From assembly GCF_000689415.1 (NCBI RefSeq), contig NZ_HG322950.1, forward strand, positions 1,991,501-2,055,500: a stretch of 64,000 bases of DNA. Reading direction: 5' to 3'. The position numbers were made by a program, and so were the translations under genes. Each line of letters opens with the position of its first letter. Within the stretch, counting starts at the first letter, position 1. The stretch comes from Pseudomonas knackmussii B13. Its GTDB lineage: Bacteria > Pseudomonadota > Gammaproteobacteria > Pseudomonadales > Pseudomonadaceae. This document shows positions 25,088 to 31,991 of this stretch, in pieces. The notes under the pieces are model-generated. The model saw nothing but the letters and a program-made list of their open reading frames with translations, did not search any database and had not been told where the DNA came from.

Positions 25088-26778
25088 TCAGCCGCGCAGC
25101 AGGGCGACGATCAGCAACAGGTTGAGGACTAGCGAAAGCAGTGCGATGGCGCGCCAGGTACGCAGTGGGGCGCGCTCCAGCAAAGGGCGGGGGCGTGCAG
25201 TCTGCCCGGCCTGGCGTTCGCCTTGCTCCAGGGCGAGCAGGGCCTCCTCGGCGGTCTCGAAGCGCTGTGCCGGGTCACTGGCAACCGCGCGCAGCAGCCA
25301 GGCGTCGAGCCAGACCGGCAGGTCCGGGCGGTAGCGGCTGGCTGGCGTCGGATTACCGAAGCGGGGGCGCTGGAAGGCTTCCACTTCTCCATAGGGATAG
25401 TGTTCGCAGAGCAGCTGGTAGAGCGACACGCCGGTGGCGTAGAGGTCCTGGCGTACGTCCGGTGTGGCGCCCTCGAAGGCTTCCGGCGCGAGGTACGACG
25501 GCGTGCCCGGCAATTGGTGCGCCTCGTCGAGGGAGAGTCCCGGGCAATACGCGAGGCCGAAATCCAGCAGGCGCAGTTCGCCGTCTTCGCCCAGGTGAAG
25601 GTTCTCCGGCTTGATGTCGCGGTGCAGGATGTTGCGCCGATGCAACTGGCCCAGCGCGCGCAGCAGCCGCGGCGCCAACTCCAGCCATTCGGCCAGCCCG
25701 AGTGCACCCGCACGCAGGCGCTCGGCGAGCGTCTGGCCGGGGTACTCGCGCATCACGTAGTACAGGTGCTGGCGTTGCGGCAGGCCGTGCAGCTCGGGGA
25801 AGTGGCGCCCCTGCACGCGGCGCAGGAACCACTCTTCCAGCAGCAGCGCCTGGTTGGCTTGCGGATCGTCGTGCAGGTACTCGGGCAGCGTCTTGAGCAG
25901 CCACGGACGCTGTTGGCTGTCGTGCACGCGGTAGATCAGCGATTGCCGCGACTGGCTCAGTCGCCCCTGCACCTGCCAGCCCTCGAATGCCTGGCCATCG
26001 CGCAGTTCCGGCGGCAGCGGCCAGGCGTCCAGTTGTGCCAGGGTGTCGCCGAGGCCGCTCGGCGGCAAGGTGTCGATGCGCACCAGCAGGGCGCTGGCGT
26101 TGTCCTGGCTGCCGGCAAGGTGTGCGGCCCTGACCAGCGCCTCGGCCGCTTCGGTTGGCTCGTCGGCATCATTCAGGATGCGGCGTATACCGTCATCGCC
26201 CAGGGTCGCCCAGACGCCGTCGCTGACCAGCAGGAGGCGATCACCCGCCTCAAGCTCGCCATCGCGGTAATCGACCACCAGGTGTTGATCGAGACCAAGG
26301 GCGCGCTTGAGCACGTGTTGCATGCCCGGTTGCTCCCAGACATGGTCCTCGGTCAGGCATTCGAGCGAATCTGCGCGCCAGCGGTACAGGCGGCAGTCGC
26401 CGACATGCGCCAGGGTGAAGCGACGGCCGCGCAGCACCAGTGCGGTCAGCGTGGTCAGCATGCGGTCAGCGTGGTCAGCAGCGGCTGGCCGCCGCCGTTG
26501 GCCTGCAGCCAGCGGTTCTGCGACAGCAGCAGGCGATCCAGGGCCTGGGCGACGGCCCAGGTTTCCGGGGTGGCGTAGTAGTCGCTGGCCAGCGCCTGCA
26601 GGGTCACGCGTGCCGCCAGTCCTCCATCCGCGCACTGGCTGACGCCGTCGGCCAGGGCCAGCAGATGGCCCTTGCTGGCGGCCAGGTCGGCGGGGGGCGT
26701 GACCACCCGCAGGGCGTCCTGGTTTTCCTTGCGCGGGCCGGTGGCGCTGGCCTGGCCGATGCTCAGTTGCAGGCTCAT
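25088..26778 (-). pseudogene. PP2C-type phosphatase fused to serine/threonine kinase, frameshifted by a 20-bp tandem duplication
   Basis: Two frames make one gene. The ATG at 26778 (MSLQLSIGQASATGPRKENQ) encodes the start of a PPM phosphatase (ENQDALRV, ALADGVSQC), then stops near 26455. The other frame continues with HVGDCRLYRW, LVSDGVW and DNASALLVR, then a kinase domain (WLLKTLPEY lysine, ILHRDIKPENL, LLDFGLAY, GTPSYLAPE) and a C-terminal membrane helix (AIALLSLVLNLLLIVAL). An exact duplication of TGCGGTCAGCGTGGTCAGCA (26441-26460, 26461-26480) causes the shift; removing one copy restores a ~556-residue protein. The gene lies between the nitrate transporter and nirB, as in P. aeruginosa. 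Kinase-only translation from an internal start is possible. Confidence 0.9.
26441..26480. repeat. Exact 20-bp tandem duplication
   Basis: TGCGGTCAGCGTGGTCAGCA occurs twice, head to tail, with no mismatch. Each unit itself contains the shorter repeat GGTCAGC twice, which would favour slippage. Because 20 is not a multiple of three it breaks the phosphatase-kinase frame. Confidence 0.97.
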
Positions 26779-26816
26779 GAAGGCTCCTTTTGCCTTGTCA
26801 TGCCCATTGCTGTCTG

Positions 26817-26880
26817 CTGGGTCCCCGCGTTCGCGGGGATGACATGGGAGGTCGTTATTCCCGCGAATGCGGGAACCCAG
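26817..26880. repeat. Palindromic intergenic repeat (CCCGCGAATGCGGG type)
   Basis: CTGGGTCCCCGCGTTCGCGG on the left and CCGCGAATGCGGGAACCCAG on the right are inverted versions of one unit, spaced by ATGGGAG. This is a dispersed extragenic palindrome seen in many proteobacteria. It lies between the transporter stop and the kinase start, both on the minus strand. Confidence 0.75.
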
Positions 26881-26892
26881 AAAACAATGTTG

Positions 26893-28104
26893 CTATACCC
26901 GCGCAGCGGTCACGGCTGCGCTGCCCCAGGTGGTGCGCCAACGCTGCTTGACGCCGTAGAGGCCGAACCAGGCCAGCACGCCGAGGGCGGCGAACAGCCA
27001 GAGGCCGAGCTGGTAGTCGCCGCTGGCCTGCTTGATCGCGCCCAGGCCGGCGGTCAGGCAGAAACCGCCGATCCCGCCGGCCATGCCGATCAGCCCGGTC
27101 ATCACACCGATGCTGTGGCGGAAGCGCTGCGGGACCAGTTGGAATACAGCGCCGTTGCCTGCCCCGAGGCTGAGCATGGCGAAGACGAACAGGCTCAGTG
27201 CGGCTACCGCGCTGGGCAGGTGAAAGCCCACGGCGGCGATGCAGATCGAGGCGACCGTGTACATGCCCAGCAGGCTGCGGATGCCGCCGATGCGGTCGGC
27301 CAGCGCGCCGCCGAGCGGGCGCATCAGGCTGCCGGCGAATACGCAGGCGGCGGTGTAGTAGCCGGCCTTCACCGGATCGAGTCCGTACTGGTCATGGAAG
27401 TACCCGGGCAGCGTCGAGGCCAGGCCGAGGAAGCCGCCGAAGGTCACGCTGTAGAAGAACATGAACCACCAGCTGTCGCGGTCGCCGAGGGCCTTGAGGT
27501 AGTCGCCGAGGGCTTTCGGGGCCGGGCGCTCGGGGGCGTTGCGGGCGAGCAGGGCAAAGACCATGAAGGCCGCCAGCAATGGCAGCAGGGCGAAACCGAA
27601 GACGTTCTGCCAGCCGAAGGCGACGGCCAGTGCGGGGGCGAACAAGGCGGCGAACACGGTGCCGGAGTTACCCGCGCCGGCAATGCCCATGGCCTTGCCC
27701 TGGTGCTGCGGCGGATACCACTGCGAGGCCAGCGGCAGGGCGACTGCGAAGGAGGCACCAGCCATGCCGAGCAGCACGCCGAGCAGCAACGCTTGTTGCA
27801 GGCTGTGGATGCCCAGCATCCAGGCGCCGGCCAGGGAGGCGATGACGATCACCTGGCCGAAAAGCCCGGCGCTCTTGGGGGACCAGCGATCGGCGAGCAG
27901 GCCCATCAGGAAGCGCAGCACGGCGCCGGAGAGGATGGGCGTTGCGACCATCAGTGCCCGCTGCTGGGTAGTGAGCTGCAGGTCGGTGGCGATCTGCACG
28001 GCCAGCGGGCCGAGCAGGTACCAGACCATGAAGCTCAGGTCGAAATAGAGGAAGGCGGCGAACAGGGTCGGCGCATGGCCGGCTTTCCAGAAACTCGTGT
28101 TCAT
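26893..28104 (-). CDS. MFS nitrate/nitrite transporter (NarK/NasA family)
   Basis: 403 residues from the ATG at 28104 (MNTSFWKAGHAPTLFAAFLY). Twelve hydrophobic segments are visible. NarK-family signature regions include FLMGLLADRWSPKSAG after helix 2, GNSGTVFAALFAPALAVAFG (nitrate signature 1, helix 5) and GAGNGAVFQLVPQRF (signature 2, helix 11). It imports nitrate for assimilation. In P. aeruginosa the equivalent gene is called nasA; I leave the symbol blank to avoid confusion with the reductase. Its leader carries its own sigma-54 promoter, antiterminator hairpins and terminator. Confidence 0.93.
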   Translation of the reverse strand: MNTSFWKAGHAPTLFAAFLYFDLSFMVWYLLGPLAVQIATDLQLTTQQRALMVATPILSGAVLRFLMGLLADRWSPKSAGLFGQVIVIASLAGAWMLGIHSLQQALLLGVLLGMAGASFAVALPLASQWYPPQHQGKAMGIAGAGNSGTVFAALFAPALAVAFGWQNVFGFALLPLLAAFMVFALLARNAPERPAPKALGDYLKALGDRDSWWFMFFYSVTFGGFLGLASTLPGYFHDQYGLDPVKAGYYTAACVFAGSLMRPLGGALADRIGGIRSLLGMYTVASICIAAVGFHLPSAVAALSLFVFAMLSLGAGNGAVFQLVPQRFRHSIGVMTGLIGMAGGIGGFCLTAGLGAIKQASGDYQLGLWLFAALGVLAWFGLYGVKQRWRTTWGSAAVTAARV

Positions 28105-28180
28105 TGAACACCTCGTCAACGCGGGTAGGGGGCCCCGGCCGTGGCCGGGATACGTCCAACCGCCCCAGCGCCGGGGCGAA

Positions 28181-28234
28181 CGAAAAAGGCGCCGCGCCAC
28201 CTTCCGCCGGAGCGGAGGTGGACGCGACGCCTTT
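28181..28234 (-). terminator. Leader terminator before the nitrate transporter
   Basis: On the minus strand AAAGGCGTCGCG...CCACCTCCGC pairs with GCGGAAGGTGG...CGCGGCGCCTTT around a TCCG loop, a nearly complete ~24-bp stem ending in TTTTTCG, 77 bases before the transporter ATG. Its 5' arm overlaps antiterminator hairpin 2, so the two structures exclude each other. Confidence 0.85.
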
Positions 28235-28265
28235 GTCGTGATTCGGGTAATCGCCGTTGACTACC
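28225..28265 (-). promoter_or_regulatory. Paired NasT (ANTAR) antiterminator hairpins in the transporter leader
   Basis: Hairpin 1 (28246-28265): stem GGTAGTC/GATTACC with hexaloop AACGGC. Hairpin 2 (28225-28238): stem CGAC/GTCG with hexaloop AAAGGC. Both loops have A1 and G4. Hairpin 2 shares nine bases with the 5' arm of the terminator stem. Forming it would block termination, as in known ANTAR-regulated leaders. Confidence 0.8.
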
Positions 28266-28279
28266 AGCGTCCCTGGCTC

Positions 28280-28295
28280 AGCAAGGGTCGGGCCA
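28280..28295 (-). promoter_or_regulatory. Sigma-54 (RpoN) promoter of the nitrate transporter
   Basis: Minus-strand TGGCCCGACCCTTGCT: GG and GC exactly ten bases apart, with one difference from TGGCACG-N4-TTGCW. The predicted start falls about five bases before antiterminator hairpin 1. Confidence 0.8.
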
Positions 28296-28408
28296 AGGAT
28301 GGAAATTCGAGGTGAATCAATGGCCTGGGAGGCAGGCAAGGAGCATGGGCGGACCAGGATGGGGCGCGGGAAGGATTGCTGCTCCGCCTTGGGGCGACCT
28401 TGGCCCCG

Positions 28409-28837
28409 TCAGCTCACCCAGTTGACGTTCGGGAAGGTGGCGCGGAACGCCTCGGGGATCGGCATCACCTTGCCGACCTGGTAGTCGAAGAACACGAAGC
28501 CGGACTTGGCCATGGCCACCAGGGTGCCGTCGGCCGGGCGCGTGATGCGGAAGATGATGTCGCCGCCGTACTTGTTGAAGTCCATCACCCCGACCTCGAA
28601 CAGCAGGTGGTCGCGGGCGTGCGCCTCGGCGCGGTAGGTGGTGGCCAGGTCGGTGACGATGATGCCGGTCTCGCGGATGCCGTAGTCGAACAGGAAGCGC
28701 GCGCGGGCCTCGGAAATCATCGAGATCATCGAGTCGTTGCCCAGGTGGTTGGCGCCGTTGATGTCGGTGACGCGCACGGTCAGCTGGGTCTGGTAGCAGA
28801 AGCAGTCGTCGGGAAACTCGAGGGTGAGGCGGGCCAT
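28409..28837 (-). CDS. Hotdog-fold thioesterase (4-hydroxybenzoyl-CoA thioesterase-like)
   Basis: 142 residues. The hotdog core is seen in LTVRVTDINGANHLGNDSMI (Asp and His/Asn positions of the active site), ATTYRAEAHARDHLLFEVGV and KSGFVFFDYQVGKVMPIPEA. Cytoplasmic, no signal. Substrate unknown; short acyl-CoA hydrolysis is the family default. It lies between the PL7 lyase and the nitrate transporter. Nothing links it to nitrate use, and the transporter has its own promoter, so co-regulation is doubtful. Confidence 0.85.
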   Translation of the reverse strand: MARLTLEFPDDCFCYQTQLTVRVTDINGANHLGNDSMISMISEARARFLFDYGIRETGIIVTDLATTYRAEAHARDHLLFEVGVMDFNKYGGDIIFRITRPADGTLVAMAKSGFVFFDYQVGKVMPIPEAFRATFPNVNWVS

Positions 28838-28909
28838 GGCAACCTTGATCGCGTCGGTGAAGTCGAAGCGGCGATTCTACGGTTTAGGGCCCGCGTGCGG
28901 GGACTCCTT

Positions 28910-29602
28910 TCAGCGGTGCGCGAGGTTCAGGTGGTAGAACACCACGCGCGCGCCTTCGGTGCTCGGTCCGTAGTTGTCGGCGATGTAGGCGCCGGCCTTG
29001 AAGTAGAGCAGCTGCTTCGACCAGGTGGTGCTGAGCGTCTTGCCGTAGTACTTCTCGCGGCCATCGGAGCTCTGCACCCGGATGCCCAGGTTGCCCGATG
29101 AGGTGACGCGCAGACTGTAGGTCAGCGCCTGGCCCAGGGTCACGCCATCGAGGATGGGCACGTTGACCGAGGTGTCGTCCGTTGGATGGTTGCGTATCAG
29201 CGCCTCGATGCGCCCGCTGCCCTGGCTGGGGATGTAGTGGTATTGCAGCTTGAGCAAGGGTTCGCCGTCGCCGCTGTAGGGTGACTTGCTGTGGATCTGG
29301 CCGATCACCACCTTGTTCTGCGAGGGCACCTGCTCGACCGAGGGGGTGGCGCGCAGTTCGTTGTCGGCGGATCGGTAAAACCAGTTGTAGATCGAACCGT
29401 CTGGGAGTGTTTCCCGCAGCTCGGTGCGCGGGTAGACGCTGTCGGAGGTATGCGAGCCGGTAACCGGGACCCAGAAGCTCACCTGGCTGCTGGTGCGGGT
29501 GAAGTAGATGCTCTTGTAGCCGGCGGCTATTTGCTGGGTGGTGATTTCGGTCGGCTTGGGATCGGTGGGAACGCTGAGATTCCAGGTGCTGAGATCGAGC
29601 AT
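28910..29602 (-). CDS. Polysaccharide lyase family 7 (alginate lyase-like)
   Basis: 230 residues, a single PL7 jelly-roll domain. The three family motifs are present: YPRTELRE (residues ~70), IGQIHSK (~110, with the catalytic Gln/His) and YFKAGAYIADN (~205, with catalytic Tyr). These enzymes cleave alginate or polyglucuronate by beta-elimination. No signal peptide is seen from the ATG at 29602 or further upstream, so the protein is predicted cytoplasmic or exported by another route. P. aeruginosa has a homologue at the same place. It lies 216 bases after nasT. Confidence 0.88.
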   Translation of the reverse strand: MLDLSTWNLSVPTDPKPTEITTQQIAAGYKSIYFTRTSSQVSFWVPVTGSHTSDSVYPRTELRETLPDGSIYNWFYRSADNELRATPSVEQVPSQNKVVIGQIHSKSPYSGDGEPLLKLQYHYIPSQGSGRIEALIRNHPTDDTSVNVPILDGVTLGQALTYSLRVTSSGNLGIRVQSSDGREKYYGKTLSTTWSKQLLYFKAGAYIADNYGPSTEGARVVFYHLNLAHR

Positions 29603-29679
29603 GGGCGCCTCGTTCGGGGCCGGCGTGCCGGCTCTGACGGATGGGCGCCCGGGTACCTGGCCACGTGCGCCCACTGCGG

Positions 29680-29721
29680 GCTTCCGCTAGGCGGCGGAAG
29701 CGTGTCGCCCCGTGGCGACAC
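29680..29721. repeat. Two adjacent stem-loops between nasT and the lyase gene
   Basis: GCTTCCGC/GCGGAAGC (29680-29701) and GTGTCGCC/GGCGACAC (29702-29721) form back-to-back hairpins. No T-run follows on the minus strand. They probably mark the 3' end of the nasST transcript or a REP-like remnant. The rest of 29603-29818 shows no gene. Confidence 0.6.
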
Positions 29722-29818
29722 GAGGCGGGGGCGAGCATAGTCGCGAGCGTCTGGAGCGGGGGCCAGCAGCGGCGCTGGCGAACTGATCGCCCGGTGCCGC
29801 CGCTGGCGATTGGCCGCG

Positions 29819-30397
29819 TCAGTGGCCGAGCATCTCGTGCATCGCAATGATCTGCTCGGCTACCTGCACCAGCTTCTGCTGGCGGCTCATGGCCTGGCGG
29901 CGCATCAGGGTGTAGGCCTCTTCCTCGGGGCAGCCTTTCATTTTCATCAGCAGCCCCTTGGCCAGCTCGATGCGCTTGCGCTCGGCCAACTGCTGGTCGC
30001 GTGCCTGCAATTGCGCGCGCAGGGCCTGGTCGCTCTCGAAGCGGGCCATGGCGACATCGAGGATGGGCTGCAGGCGTGCGGCGTGGATGCCCTCGACGAT
30101 GTAGGCGCTGACGCCGGAACGGATCGCCTGGCGCATCACCTGAGGGTCGTGTTCGTCGGTGAAGAGCACGATCGGGCGCGGCTGGTCGCGGCTGACCAGC
30201 ACGACCTGCTCGAGCACGTCGCGTCCCGGCGACTCGCTGTCGATGAGGATCACGTCCGGGTGCAGCGCTTCGACGCGCCGGGGCAGGTCGATGGCCAGGC
30301 CGTCGTCGTCGAGCACCTCGAAACCGGCCTCGACGAGCGCGGTGCGCAGGCGCCCGAGCTTGCTCGTGGTGTCGTCGATCAGAAGGATTCTCAGCAT
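29819..30397 (-). CDS. nasT: Nitrate-responsive antiterminator NasT (ANTAR protein)
   Basis: 192 residues from the ATG at 30397, nine bases after AGGAGG; an ATG at 30406 directly abuts that site and is less likely. The N-terminal half is a receiver-like domain (MLRILLIDDTTSKLGRL, DVILIDSESPGRDVLEQ). The C-terminal ANTAR domain is near 130-190 (AERKRIELAKGLLMKMKGCP, SRQQKLVQVAEQIIAMHEML). NasT binds pairs of hexaloop RNA hairpins and prevents termination in nitrate-assimilation leaders. NasS holds it inactive without nitrate or nitrite. The ribosome site overlaps the nasS stop codon, so translation is coupled. Confidence 0.95.
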   Translation of the reverse strand: MLRILLIDDTTSKLGRLRTALVEAGFEVLDDDGLAIDLPRRVEALHPDVILIDSESPGRDVLEQVVLVSRDQPRPIVLFTDEHDPQVMRQAIRSGVSAYIVEGIHAARLQPILDVAMARFESDQALRAQLQARDQQLAERKRIELAKGLLMKMKGCPEEEAYTLMRRQAMSRQQKLVQVAEQIIAMHEMLGH

Positions 30398-30411
30398 TTC
30401 CGGCATCCTCC

Positions 30412-31608
30412 TCAGGCGTTGTCCATGGCGTGCAGTGCGAAACCGCGGGCATAGCCGGCGGGGTCGGTGCCGTCCCAGGTGCGACCGTCGAGCAGTGTCG
30501 AGCTGCGCATTTCATCGGTAGCCACGGGGATGCCGAGCGCTTGCGCCGCCTCGCGGTACAGCGCCTGCTGCTGCACCTGACGGGCTACGCCGAGGTAGTC
30601 CGGGTCGTCGCGCAGCAGGCCCCAGCGGCGGAACTGGGTCATGAACCAGAGACCGTCGGAGAGCCAGGGCTGGTTGGCCGCGCCGTCGCCATGGAAACGC
30701 AGGGCATGGGCGTCTTTCCAGGCATGGCCGAGGCCGTCCTGGTAGTAGCCGAGCAGGCGCGGCTCAATGCTTGCCAGCGGTGCATCGACATAGTCGGCGC
30801 CGCTGATCAGGCGCGCGGTGCTGCGACGGTTCTCTTCGCTGGCCTCGATGAAGCGGCTGGCATCGAGCAGGCTCATGACCAACGCGCGGGCGGCGTTGGG
30901 GCATTCCTCGACGAACGCGCGGGTGGCGGCGAGGACCTTCTCCGGGTGGTCCGGCCAGATCGCCTGGCTGGTGGCCACGGTGAAGCCCATGCCTTCGTCG
31001 ATGGCATGGGCGCCCCAGGGGCCGCCGGCGCAGAAGCCGTCGATGCGCCCGGCGCGCAAGTGCTCGACCATCTGCGCCGGTGGTACGACCAGGGTGGCGA
31101 CGTCGCGCAGCGGATGAATGCCCAGGCTGGCCAGCCAGTAGTAGAGCCACAAGGCATGGGTGCCGGTGGGGAAGGTGTGGGCGAGCGTCAGGCGTGCGCC
31201 TTGCTGCAGCACCAGTTGGCGAAGTGCGTCGGCGCTGGTCACGCCATCGCGCTGCAGGGCGGCGGACAGGTTGATTGCCTGGCCGTTCTGGCAAAGTCCC
31301 ATGAGTACCGCCATATCCGCCGTGGTGCCGCCGCCGATACCCAGCTGCACGCCATAGACCAGGCCGTACAGGCAGTGCGCGGCATCCAACTCGCCGTTTA
31401 GCAGGCGATCGCGCAGCACGGCCCAGGAGCTCTGGCGGTGCAGGTTGAGGGTCAGGCCATAGGGTTGGGCGAAGCCCTGGGTTGCCGCGACTATCAGCGA
31501 GGCGGCGTCGCTCAGGGCCATGAAACCGAGGTTCAGGGCGCTCTTTTCTGGTGCGTCGGATCCCGCCACCCACGCCAGTTGGTGCAGGGAAGTAGTGCTG
31601 TCGGTCAT
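30412..31608 (-). CDS. nasS: Nitrate/nitrite sensor NasS (NrtA-like binding protein)
   Basis: 398 residues from the ATG at 31608, preceded by GAGGTGAG. It belongs to the NrtA/CmpA substrate-binding fold (LNLGFMALSDAASLIVAATQ; FCAGGPWGAHAIDEGMGFTV). There is no signal peptide, so it works in the cytoplasm as a sensor rather than a transporter component. Without nitrate or nitrite it sequesters NasT; ligand binding releases it. Its own 5' leader has the same promoter-hairpin-terminator layout as the target operons. Confidence 0.94.
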   Translation of the reverse strand: MTDSTTSLHQLAWVAGSDAPEKSALNLGFMALSDAASLIVAATQGFAQPYGLTLNLHRQSSWAVLRDRLLNGELDAAHCLYGLVYGVQLGIGGGTTADMAVLMGLCQNGQAINLSAALQRDGVTSADALRQLVLQQGARLTLAHTFPTGTHALWLYYWLASLGIHPLRDVATLVVPPAQMVEHLRAGRIDGFCAGGPWGAHAIDEGMGFTVATSQAIWPDHPEKVLAATRAFVEECPNAARALVMSLLDASRFIEASEENRRSTARLISGADYVDAPLASIEPRLLGYYQDGLGHAWKDAHALRFHGDGAANQPWLSDGLWFMTQFRRWGLLRDDPDYLGVARQVQQQALYREAAQALGIPVATDEMRSSTLLDGRTWDGTDPAGYARGFALHAMDNA

Positions 31609-31621
31609 GCTCACCTCAAGG

Positions 31622-31667
31622 CAAAAAGGCGCCGCTTCGCGCACGACGGTGCGGGCGAAGGGACGCC
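31622..31667 (-). terminator. Leader terminator before nasS
   Basis: Minus-strand GGCG...CTTCGC...GCAC and GTGCGCGAAGCGGCGCC form a long stem with a CGTC loop, ending in TTTTTG only about 13 bases before the nasS ATG. The position inside the leader suggests attenuation of nasST itself. Confidence 0.7.
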
Positions 31668-31695
31668 GATGTCATGAGCGATCCGCCGTTGGAGC
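31662..31695 (-). promoter_or_regulatory. Candidate NasT antiterminator hairpins before nasS
   Basis: Hairpin 1 (31680-31695): stem TCC/GGA with an outer G-C pair past one mismatch, hexaloop AACGGC, identical to the loop in the transporter leader. Hairpin 2 (31662-31673): stem GAC/GTC, hexaloop ATCGGC, overlapping the terminator 5' arm. Stems are shorter than in the other two leaders, so this copy is less certain. Confidence 0.6.
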
Positions 31696-31712
31696 GCCTC
31701 TATGGCGATGGC

Positions 31713-31728
31713 AGCAAGGCCTGTGCCA
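31713..31728 (-). promoter_or_regulatory. Sigma-54 (RpoN) promoter of nasST
   Basis: Minus-strand TGGCACAGGCCTTGCT matches TGGCACG-N4-TTGCW at all but one position, with GG and GC ten bases apart. The predicted start is ~18 bases before hairpin 1. Confidence 0.8.
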
Positions 31729-31743
31729 GTACTGTGCAGGCGC

Positions 31744-31771
31744 AAGAAAAAGCCCCGCGTGGCGGGGCTAA
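31744..31771 (-). terminator. Terminator-like hairpin between acnB and nasST
   Basis: AGCCCCGC/GCGGGGCT with a GTG loop; on the minus strand it is followed by TTTTTCTT. It lies upstream of the nasST promoter and shields it from acnB read-through. Confidence 0.8.
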
Positions 31772-31945
31772 AGGGAAGGGAGCAACACACAAGACACAAC
31801 TAGCACGGGCTCCGTCAGGAATATTGGCAGGGCCTGTGTCCAACGATAGCCAGTGGCCGGTGCCGCGCAATGTCCAATAGGTATTAGGCCGAAAGTCCGA
31901 AGGCGATTGCAGGGGGAACCTGCTCGCGAGTCGCGACCGCCGGAA

Positions 31946-31978
31946 AAGAAAAAGCCCCGCGCGTGGGCGGGGCTTTCT
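31946..31978 (-). terminator. acnB intrinsic terminator
   Basis: AAAGCCCCGC/GCGGGGCTTT stem with a T-rich tail (TTTTTCTTTTCC) on the minus strand, 14 bases after the acnB stop codon. Nearly the same stem as the one at 31744-31771. Confidence 0.9.
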
Positions 31979-31991
31979 CAGTGCCGAAGGC

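Noticed and set aside
26817..26880. CRISPR-like or insertion-sequence end
   Set aside because: There is a single inverted pair with no spacers or nearby transposase. It is a common dispersed palindrome.
28272..28278. Second upstream antiterminator hairpin around CCAG/CTGG before the transporter leader
   Set aside because: The loop has five bases and it lies at or before the predicted transcription start. The CGAC-AAAGGC-GTCG hairpin fits much better.
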